Of a stretch of 64,000 nucleotides of DNA, positions 57,580 to 64,000 are shown piece by piece. The stretch is taken from positions 124,001 to 188,000 of the forward strand of contig NZ_PDZL01000003.1 in assembly GCF_002735705.1 (NCBI RefSeq), read 5' to 3'. The notes under the pieces were generated by a model that was not told the origin of the DNA, did not search any database, and saw nothing but the letters and a program-made list of their open reading frames with translations. A program made the translations under genes and the position numbers. Numbering within the stretch: position 1 is the stretch's first letter; every line of letters starts with the position of its first letter. This DNA comes from Janthinobacterium sp. BJB426. Its GTDB lineage: Bacteria > Pseudomonadota > Gammaproteobacteria > Burkholderiales > Burkholderiaceae_D.

Positions 57580-60285
57580 TTACAGCTTCTCCATCTTTTG
57601 CCGCACGGCCGGGGCCGTCGAAGCCGTCGGCGCCAGTTCCAAGTAGGTTTTATAGGCCGCTTTCGCCTTGGCGGCGTCGCCGGCCTTGGCATAGGCGTCG
57701 CCCAGGTTCAGATAGGCGATGGCGCGCGACGGGTCCATCTTGACCGTGTTTTCAAACCAGCGGGCCGCTTCGCGGTATTTTTCCTGCTTGTAGAAGACAA
57801 AGCCCAAGTTATTCGCCGCCAACGCGAAGTCGGGACGCAGTTTCAGCGCTTCCGTAAATTGCGCTTCCGCCGCCGCATATTGTTTCTCCTTGTACAGCTG
57901 CAAGCCACGGTCATTGGCCCGCTGCGCCAGCTGGCGCGTGGACGTCGGCACGGCGCCCGGCGTGACGATCTTCTGTTCGCCGCCCTGCAAATCCTTCACC
58001 GTGACGCTGGCCGCCGCCGGTTTCGCATCGAGCTTGCTATTGAGGGCGATGGCTTCCGTCGACAGCTGCGTCGTGTTCGGGCTGAGGAACTCCGTCTCGC
58101 CCGGCAATTCAAAGACGAAATCGCCCCCCTCCGAGCCAGGCAAGCTGCCAAACGCGGGCGTCTGGTTCGATACGCTGGACACGGCCGGCGCCACATACGC
58201 CGCCAGTTCCGTGGCCGTGATGAGGCCATCGCCGTTGAGGTCGCCCTTGCCAGCCAAACCCTGCAACAGGGTCCACGTAAACACGGAGTGACCGTTCGGT
58301 CCGCCGTCGGCCACTAGCTGGTCGCCGCCGCCAGCCGTCAGCATTTGCCGGCCGATGCGCTTGGCGTTGTCCCGCAAAAATGAGCTGGAACCGGCGCCGC
58401 GCGTCAGGCCCAGGCCGCTGTAGCAGGCATCCATGACGAAGAACGCGTGCTTGGCCGTCAGGGATTCCGCGATATTCTGGATTTCCGTCATCGGGATCGC
58501 ATCCGTGGCGAACTGCGCCGGGTCGGAATCGACGGGCACGATGTAGCCGAGGTCGCGCCCGGAACTGAGCTTGCGCGTGGCGCCGTGGCCGGCGAAAAAC
58601 ACGAAGATGCGGTCATTCTTTTGCACGCCGCCATGCGCCAGCTTGTCGTGGAAAGCGGCCAGGATGTTGTTGCGCGTCGCTTCGCCATTTTTCAGGGTCA
58701 CGACACGCTCGGGCGCAAATGCGAATTTTTCAATCAGCGTTTCCCGGATGCCTTGCGCGTCGCGTACCGCATATTGCAATTTCGGCCATTTCGCGTAATC
58801 GTCGATGCCGATCACGACGGCCCAGGAATTGGCGTAACCGGTGGTCACGGGCACTTTCTCGGGCGCGGGCGCCGAGCTTTTCGCCACCTGGAAGCTGGCG
58901 CCATCCCAGCCCGCGAATTGATAGCCTTCGGCAATCAGCTTGTCCAACACGGCCGGCAAGGCTTTCACCGTGCGTTCGTGGATGTCGTGGAACAGGACGA
59001 TGCCGCGTCCCGCCTTGTCGACGGACGCCAGCACGCGGTTCGTGATCGAGCTGGGCACAGGGTCGGCCCAATCCAGCGAATCGATATTCCACATCACGGA
59101 TTTCAAATGCGCATCGGCCAGCGCGGCCATGCCTTCGCTATTGCGCGCGCCATACGGGAAGCGGAACAGCGCGGCCCGCTCTGGGCTGATGGCCTTCAAT
59201 AAAGTGTCGGTGCCGAGGATTTCGCCTTTCAGCTTGTCGCCCGTCTGTTTCGACAATTGTGCGTGGCTGAAACTGTGGTTGCCCACGGCATAGCCCTCTT
59301 TCATCAGCTTGCGGCTCACTTCCGCGCCCGCGCCCAGCTTGGCGTGGCCTTCCGCATCGAGCGAACCGAGGTTGCGGCCCACGTTGAAGAACACGGCCGG
59401 CACGCCATACTGTTTCAGGATGGCGCTGATTTCTTCCGTGTAGCGGCGGTGCGGGCCGTCGTCAAAGGTCAGCACGATGGTTTTCTTCGGCAAGCCCAGG
59501 CCAAAGATTTCTGCCTCATCTTTTTTTGGCGCCGGTTTGACTTCGGGTATCGTACCAGCTGACGGCGCGGCTGGAGGTACTGCATACGGTACGACGATGC
59601 CGTTTTCCTTCAAAATCTGTTCACGGCTGTAGAGCTTTTTCAGCTGCGCCACGTAATCGTCCCACCGTTCGCGCTTGAGTTCGATCGCGCGCTGGCCCAG
59701 GTTGCCGAAGATTTGCCGGATTTCCTTCTCGTAATTGCGCTCGATCTCGCCCAGCGCATCGAGGTCTTCGGAAATGCGCTTGTGCAGTTTGATCGCCGGC
59801 AAAGACGAATCCTTGGCCACGTCGGCCAGCATGCTTTGCAGCAGCTCGCGGAAGGCCAGGCGGTCCGCGTCGTACAGGCCGGGATCGGATTCGATATACG
59901 TCAACAGGCTGTCGAGCGCCTCGAAGCGGCCCGGATTGGTGGGCGCCGTCAATTGATCAAGCGCAAGATCGAGCTTGGCGATGCGTTCCTGGTTTTCATG
60001 GAACAATCCCTGCCCCACTTTACGCGCTTCGTCGCGCGCGCCTTCCGGCAGACTTTGCTCGTCGGCCAGCAGCACGATAATCTTGCGGAAATTGCCCAGC
60101 AAATCGCGGAACTGGGCGGCCACGGCGGCCGTGTCGACCGTCGATTGGGCGGCGGCGGACGGGCTGCCCGATACGGGTGCGCCCGGCGTGGCAGTGGCGG
60201 CGGGACGCGTGTAGCTATAAATGCCGGCCCCAGCGGCGAGTGCCACGAAAACGGTGGCGGCGATCTTGATCGGTTTGGAAGTCAC
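57580..60285 (-). CDS. NodB deacetylase - caspase-like peptidase - EF-hand - TPR fusion
   Basis: About 901 residues, exported or membrane-anchored (helix KIAATVFVALAAGAGIYSY). Order: helical region (~50-230); NodB polysaccharide deacetylase (~265-460) with metal-site motifs VLTFDDGPHRR and VGNHSFSHAQL, plus RFPYGARNS and VLFHDIHER; caspase-like C14 domain (~485-640) with catalytic His in VFFAGHGATR (~567) and Cys in VMDACYSGLGL (~621); an EF-hand loop DLNGDGLITATEL (~682); three TPRs (~785-890). Both enzymes look intact. GTG 60285 starts right before the helix; an in-frame ATG at 60321 is possible. It would deacetylate or probe cell-wall glycan and cleave protein, possibly calcium-activated. 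Fusion of these catalytic domains is rare. Confidence 0.85.
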   Translation of the reverse strand: MTSKPIKIAATVFVALAAGAGIYSYTRPAATATPGAPVSGSPSAAAQSTVDTAAVAAQFRDLLGNFRKIIVLLADEQSLPEGARDEARKVGQGLFHENQERIAKLDLALDQLTAPTNPGRFEALDSLLTYIESDPGLYDADRLAFRELLQSMLADVAKDSSLPAIKLHKRISEDLDALGEIERNYEKEIRQIFGNLGQRAIELKRERWDDYVAQLKKLYSREQILKENGIVVPYAVPPAAPSAGTIPEVKPAPKKDEAEIFGLGLPKKTIVLTFDDGPHRRYTEEISAILKQYGVPAVFFNVGRNLGSLDAEGHAKLGAGAEVSRKLMKEGYAVGNHSFSHAQLSKQTGDKLKGEILGTDTLLKAISPERAALFRFPYGARNSEGMAALADAHLKSVMWNIDSLDWADPVPSSITNRVLASVDKAGRGIVLFHDIHERTVKALPAVLDKLIAEGYQFAGWDGASFQVAKSSAPAPEKVPVTTGYANSWAVVIGIDDYAKWPKLQYAVRDAQGIRETLIEKFAFAPERVVTLKNGEATRNNILAAFHDKLAHGGVQKNDRIFVFFAGHGATRKLSSGRDLGYIVPVDSDPAQFATDAIPMTEIQNIAESLTAKHAFFVMDACYSGLGLTRGAGSSSFLRDNAKRIGRQMLTAGGGDQLVADGGPNGHSVFTWTLLQGLAGKGDLNGDGLITATELAAYVAPAVSSVSNQTPAFGSLPGSEGGDFVFELPGETEFLSPNTTQLSTEAIALNSKLDAKPAAASVTVKDLQGGEQKIVTPGAVPTSTRQLAQRANDRGLQLYKEKQYAAAEAQFTEALKLRPDFALAANNLGFVFYKQEKYREAARWFENTVKMDPSRAIAYLNLGDAYAKAGDAAKAKAAYKTYLELAPTASTAPAVRQKMEKL

Positions 60286-60446
60286 AGGCTTGTCATTCCC
60301 TTCACATACTATGCATAGCATTCAGATGGCGCGGATGCGCACGATGCATAATTGTAAAGCACGCCTGGCACAAGCTCAGCCCGCACGGTGAATTTCGGCA
60401 ATAATATCGCTGAACACCCCCATAGATAGTGAAAACGGAAAAGACG

Positions 60447-60569
60447 ATGCACAAGAAACTCTGCGCTGCCGCGCTGATGCTGGGCGTGGCCCTGATGCTG
60501 CTGCAACTGCGCGCGCATGCGGGCGACGACCTGATCAATGTGGCGGGACGCGTGTGCCTGCCGCACTGA
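60447..60569 (+). CDS. Putative 40-residue exported peptide
   Basis: Reads MHKKLCAAALMLGVALMLLQ, LRAHAGDDLINVAGRVCLPH, then TGA. A signal-peptide-like core is followed by a short tail with AHA as a possible cleavage site. GGAAAAG lies 4 bases before ATG. It is divergent from the fusion gene. Too short for certainty. Confidence 0.4.
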   Translation: MHKKLCAAALMLGVALMLLQLRAHAGDDLINVAGRVCLPH

Positions 60570-60591
60570 TCCACGCGCCCGTCTTCCGGCA

Positions 60592-61647
60592 CTACACCTT
60601 GGCCGGTTCCCAGTAATTGCTCAGCCCCAGCTTTTTCAAGCCGGCAGCGACAAACCGCGGTTCCAGCAATTCCTCCGCCGTCAAGGGCTGGCGGATCAGC
60701 TTTTGTTCCTGCGCAAACGCCAGCACCCGGCGGTAATGGCGGTACACGGCGTCATCGTACAGGGGCGACCAGCGCTCCTTCCACTGCAAGCCCGGATCGT
60801 CATAGCTGCGCCGCACCACGCTGTCGGGCGTACCGTTGCGCGTGCCATCCTTGATGATCGCCTCGCGGTTGCCGTCCAACGCCGCCCAGTGCTGGGCCCG
60901 CAGCCAGGCCGTGGCCACCAGTTCGGCGATGTCGGGATGGGCTTGCGTAAAATCGCGCCGCGCCCACAGTTCCGCCCGCATCTTGCGTTCCGGCAGCCCC
61001 TTGCTGGACCAGATGATGCGGCCAATGCCCTTGTCTTCCAACGGATAGCCATTGATCATGAACAAGGCGTCGACGGCGCCCGTGGCCAGCGCGGCCGTGC
61101 CAGGCTTCAAATCCATATTGATCAAACGAAAATCCGTAGGCGACATGCGCTGGTCGGCGATCAACTGACGCAAGCCCAGTTCCCATGGCCGGCCCCGGTG
61201 CACGCTGATGCGCTTGCCTTTCAGCTCGGCCAGCGACGTGGCGCGCGAACCGGTAGGCACCAGCAGGAACTGGTCCGTGCCCCGTCCCGCCGGCACGATC
61301 ACCTGCGTGCGCACGCCGCCCGCGTTGAGGATGACGGACGGCAAGTCGCCATACGCGGCCATGTCGATGCGCCCGCTGGCGAACGCCTCGTTCATGGTCG
61401 CGCCCGTGTCGCCCGTGACGGGCAGCCATTCCAGCCGCACGCCCCGCTGCTTCAGTTCGCGCGCCAGCCAGCCTTCCTGCTGCACCCGGTAAGCGATGCC
61501 GCCCAGTTCCGCCTTGCCGTTTTCCGCAAAGCCCGTCGAGGCGATGCGCAGGGCCGCCGGCGGCGCCCCCGCCGTTTTCGCCGCCGACACCGCCTGTCCC
61601 GCCAGGGGCAGCAAGGCCAGCCCGCCCATCACCGTGCGTCGCCGCAT
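60592..61647 (-). CDS. ABC transporter substrate-binding protein, sulfonate type
   Basis: A 351-residue periplasmic binding protein. The leader MRRRTVMGGLALLPLAGQAV has the look of a Tat or Sec signal. The mature part follows the SsuA/NMT1 fold: IDMAAYGDLPSVILNAGG, LAELKGKRISVHRGRPWELG, VDALFMINGYPLEDKG. AGGAG precedes ATG 61647; further upstream ATGs are less likely. It is last of an operon with an ABC ATPase and a DszB-like enzyme, so an organosulfur ligand is probable. Confidence 0.83.
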   Translation of the reverse strand: MRRRTVMGGLALLPLAGQAVSAAKTAGAPPAALRIASTGFAENGKAELGGIAYRVQQEGWLARELKQRGVRLEWLPVTGDTGATMNEAFASGRIDMAAYGDLPSVILNAGGVRTQVIVPAGRGTDQFLLVPTGSRATSLAELKGKRISVHRGRPWELGLRQLIADQRMSPTDFRLINMDLKPGTAALATGAVDALFMINGYPLEDKGIGRIIWSSKGLPERKMRAELWARRDFTQAHPDIAELVATAWLRAQHWAALDGNREAIIKDGTRNGTPDSVVRRSYDDPGLQWKERWSPLYDDAVYRHYRRVLAFAQEQKLIRQPLTAEELLEPRFVAAGLKKLGLSNYWEPAKV

Positions 61648-61695
61648 CGCATTCTCCTCATCATCAAGCATGGCCACTGTTGACGTACTTCCCGC

Positions 61696-62754
61696 TCAAG
61701 CCGCCCGGCGCGTCTGCGCCAGCGCCGCTTCGAAGGGACGCGGGTCGATCCAGGCACGCACGTCTACCTTGCTGGGCAAGAAATTCCAACGGAACAGGAA
61801 ATCGCTGAAATCCTGCAAGCCCGCGACCGACGTTTCCGCCAGGTCCGTGTCCAGGCGCAAATGTGCATCCTTGCCATACGCCACTTGCACCCAGTGCTCG
61901 CTGGCATTCGATTCGCGCGCAAGGAAACGCCGCGTCTCGTCCGCGTGACCGCGCGCCCACGCTTCGGCCCGCAGCACCTGGTCGACCAGGGTCACGGCGG
62001 AACTGAAATGGTTGTCGAGCAAGTGCGCATCGACGCTCAGGGTGCGCGGCGTGCCGTTGTTGGCGCGAATCAAGGGTTCCGGATGGATGCCCGTGTCGAT
62101 CACCGTGTGCAAGCCAAACTGCTGCGCCAGCTGGGCGGCCGAGGCGCCTTTCAGGAAAATGGCGTCCACCTCGCCCCGTAGCAGTCCCAGTAGTTCCGGG
62201 CTTTGCCCGCCCCGCCGCGCGCCGCTGAACAGGTTCGTTGCCGCGCCCTTCTCCGGCGCCGCCTCGCTCTGGCCCGTGTTGACCACATAATCGACCAGTT
62301 CTACATCGGACACGGCCAGCCCTTCCAGGCTCAGCGCATTTTCCAGCCCGCGCAAGGCTTGCGCGCGCGCAAAATCGATCTGCGCCTTGGCCCACAATGG
62401 CAAGCCGAAACGCCGCCCCTTCAAGTCGCGCACCGTCTGGATGCCGCTGCCGGGCAAGGTCAATATCAGCTGCGTCTCATCCGACCACGACAGGCCGATC
62501 ACGCGCGTCTCGCGTCCCGCCGCGCGCGCCCACAGGGCGGGAATATTGCCGCCGTGACGCACGGAATTTTGCAGGGTATGGTCAAAATGCGATTCGCGCA
62601 CGGCTTCCTGCTCCGATTCGCGCAAGGAGCGCAGGCTGGTGCCGTCGGCGCGCAGGGCTTCTTCCAGCCAGCCCTGCTGCAGAGAAATTCCTAAGCCCGT
62701 CGGGACGGGGCAGCGCGTGTACCACAGGGTGTCGAGTACGTTGTTATTGCTCAT
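61696..62754 (-). CDS. DszB-like sulfinate desulfinase (putative)
   Basis: A 352-residue soluble protein without signal peptide, of the SsuA-like fold. It aligns with 2'-hydroxybiphenyl-2-sulfinate desulfinase DszB: TLWYTRCPVPTG holds Cys15 (DszB Cys27), RESHFDH holds His56 (His60), and SVRHGGNIPALWARAAG holds Arg66 (Arg70), with the His-Arg distance of 10 residues identical. Later parts match too (VSDVELVDYV, SSAVTLVDQVLRAEAWARGH). It would cleave C-S bonds of aryl or alkyl sulfinates and release sulfite. GGAG precedes ATG. A cytosolic binding-protein paralogue is the alternative. Confidence 0.7.
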   Translation of the reverse strand: MSNNNVLDTLWYTRCPVPTGLGISLQQGWLEEALRADGTSLRSLRESEQEAVRESHFDHTLQNSVRHGGNIPALWARAAGRETRVIGLSWSDETQLILTLPGSGIQTVRDLKGRRFGLPLWAKAQIDFARAQALRGLENALSLEGLAVSDVELVDYVVNTGQSEAAPEKGAATNLFSGARRGGQSPELLGLLRGEVDAIFLKGASAAQLAQQFGLHTVIDTGIHPEPLIRANNGTPRTLSVDAHLLDNHFSSAVTLVDQVLRAEAWARGHADETRRFLARESNASEHWVQVAYGKDAHLRLDTDLAETSVAGLQDFSDFLFRWNFLPSKVDVRAWIDPRPFEAALAQTRRAA

Positions 62755-62793
62755 CTTGTATCTCCAGAGTGGGTGGACCGGTCAAAAAGGAAA

Positions 62794-63675
62794 CTACAGC
62801 GCCATCCTGCGCGCCCATTCATTGCCATCCCACAAGCTGCTGGGGTGTTCTTCCTGCGCCACGGGTGCATGCGATTCGTCCAGATCGCTGAAATCCGCAT
62901 GCAAACCGTCGCGGATGGACACAAAACCGGGCGAACCGCGTTGACGCGGGTGGGCCAGCGGCACGTCCTGCACCCGGCGCACCTTGCCCGGACGAGCATC
63001 GAGCACGACGATGCGGTCGGCCAGGTAGACGGCTTCATCGATGTCATGCGTGACCATCACCATGGTGATGCCCTCGTCCTGCCACAAGCGACGCAGTTCC
63101 TGCTGCAAACGCAAGCGGGTCAGCGCGTCGAGCGCACCCAACGGCTCGTCCAGCAGCAGCACGTCGGGCCGCCCCACGAGGGCGCGGGCAATCGCGGCCC
63201 GCTGCGACATGCCGCCCGATAACTGATGCGGGTAAGCATCCGCATAGCCGTCGAGGCCCACGCGCGTGATTTCCGCCGCCACGCGCGCGTCGCGCTCGGC
63301 CAGCGGCACCTTGGTATTGCTGAAAGCCACGGCCACGTTCTGCTGCACCGTCAACCACGGAAACAGGCGGTGGTCCTGGAATACGAGGCCCCGGCGCAGG
63401 TCCGTGCCACGGATGGGCACGCCATCGTGCAGCAGCAAGCCCGTGTAATCGGTGTCCAGGCCCGCCAGCAGGCGCAGCAAGGTGGACTTGCCGCAACCGG
63501 ACGCGCCAACGATGGCGACGAATTCGCCGGGGACGATGGTCAGCGAAATATCGTCGAGCACGGGCAGCGGCGCGCCTTTCAGCGAAAACGACTTGCTCAC
63601 GTGCTGCACTTGCAAGCCGCCGCTCAGGTGCTGCTTTTGCGGCGACAAGGCCGAGGGGGAAACGAAATCATTCAT
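62794..63675 (-). CDS. ABC transporter ATPase, SsuB/TauB-like
   Basis: A 293-residue ATPase. Walker A GASGCGKST, Q-loop VFQDHRLFPWLTV, signature QLSGGMSQRAAIARAL, Walker B VLLLDEPLGALD and switch histidine MVTHDIDEA are intact. Its ATG overlaps the MFS stop (ATGA), and the DszB-like gene starts 39 bases after its stop. A permease gene is not visible in the window. Confidence 0.9.
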   Translation of the reverse strand: MNDFVSPSALSPQKQHLSGGLQVQHVSKSFSLKGAPLPVLDDISLTIVPGEFVAIVGASGCGKSTLLRLLAGLDTDYTGLLLHDGVPIRGTDLRRGLVFQDHRLFPWLTVQQNVAVAFSNTKVPLAERDARVAAEITRVGLDGYADAYPHQLSGGMSQRAAIARALVGRPDVLLLDEPLGALDALTRLRLQQELRRLWQDEGITMVMVTHDIDEAVYLADRIVVLDARPGKVRRVQDVPLAHPRQRGSPGFVSIRDGLHADFSDLDESHAPVAQEEHPSSLWDGNEWARRMAL

Positions 63676-64000
63676 GGCGCACTCTCTGCGGTGGGGGCGA
63701 GGGAAGGAATGGCGGCGGGCGGCGCCCGGCGCAGCCAGCGGCTGCCGTGGAACACCAGCCAGGCGGCCAGCCAGGGAAATAACCAGATCAGAAACACATT
63801 GCGCAGCCCCGTCAGGTCGGCCAGGCGTCCCGCCGCCAGCGCGCCAACCGTGCCGCCCACCATGCCGAACAGGGTCAAATGGGCGGAAACGCGGGCCTTG
63901 TCGACTGGCGCGCGGGCGATATTGTCTGTATTGACGAGGTTATTCACGCCCAGGCCCAGGCCCAGCAGCACGGAGGCAGCCAGGTAGGCGATGCTGTTTG
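63672..64000 (-). CDS. MFS transporter, 5' part beyond window
   Basis: The frame is open to the right edge and encodes the C-terminal ~109 residues of a transporter. NSIAYLAASVLLGLGLGVNN, a segment GMVGGTVGALAAGRLADLTG and two further helices are major-facilitator-like, with a G-x-x-x-G-R-L-A-D loop. It is the most upstream visible gene of the organosulfur operon and overlaps the ATPase gene. Confidence 0.7.
   Translation of the reverse strand, partial: NSIAYLAASVLLGLGLGVNNLVNTDNIARAPVDKARVSAHLTLFGMVGGTVGALAAGRLADLTGLRNVFLIWLFPWLAAWLVFHGSRWLRRAPPAAIPSLAPTAESAP

Noticed and set aside
60302-60592. 96- and 85-residue minus-strand frames upstream of the fusion gene
   Set aside because: No ribosome binding site, out of phase with the divergent peptide gene and without recognisable sequence.

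Overview
The window is about 64 kb of high-GC chromosomal DNA. Gene families, codon use, the many TonB-dependent receptors, the FecI/FecR and SigF/NrsF-type sigma systems, the YeiE/YeiH pair and the large hybrid kinases suggest a betaproteobacterium of the Oxalobacteraceae (Janthinobacterium/Massilia/Duganella-like). This is inference from gene content; there is no rRNA marker. I saw no rRNA, tRNA, CRISPR array or complete insertion sequence.

Layout. 1-6.6 kb: an AraC regulator (cut by the window edge) translationally coupled to a membrane GGDEF protein with a degenerate active-site motif, then a TonB receptor overlapping a beta-propeller phytase, with a good PhoB box in front: a phytate scavenging unit. 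6.6-14.9 kb: an accessory stretch with small orphan genes (several immunity-like), an envelope operon (small membrane protein, META lipoprotein, MscS channel, PliG-like lysozyme inhibitor), a lone tyrosine recombinase and copies of a 24-base hairpin repeat that punctuate the small genes. 14.9-21.7 kb: a phosphorelay cluster with a REC-HD-GYP phosphodiesterase, a 1341-residue hybrid kinase and a convergent dual-receiver kinase. 21.7-37.3 kb: mostly housekeeping and transport genes (KTSC protein, EamA exporter, cytochrome c, DUF378, chemoreceptor, XRE-cupin/GNAT pair, flavodoxin-like reductase, LysR/YeiH, LysE, hydrolase/AraC, CAT-like enzyme, MFS/DUF5071, TonB_C protein).

37.4-45.8 kb: a probable SigF-type redox stress region. 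It holds an MXKDX repeat protein, an operon of DUF1223, cytochrome b561 and an MsrP-like molybdoenzyme behind an exact GTAACC-N16-CGAA promoter, the ECF sigma factor with its DUF1109/NrsF anti-sigma factor, then a DUF4331, lipoprotein, TPR and HupE/UreJ-like operon. 45.8-51.2 kb: a complete FecI-FecR-FecA-PepSY iron signalling operon behind a Fur box. 51.2-55.9 kb: two aldo/keto reductases, RNA 2'-phosphotransferase KptA and another TonB receptor.

56-60.3 kb is the most unusual segment: a membrane protein ending in an atypical receiver domain converges on an Imm22-like gene, which sits two bases behind a giant exported fusion of NodB polysaccharide deacetylase, caspase-like (C14) peptidase, EF-hand loop and TPRs. 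60.4-64 kb: an organosulfur-type operon running leftward (MFS fragment, ABC ATPase, a DszB-like sulfinate desulfinase with all three catalytic residues, substrate-binding protein), with no permease gene in the window.
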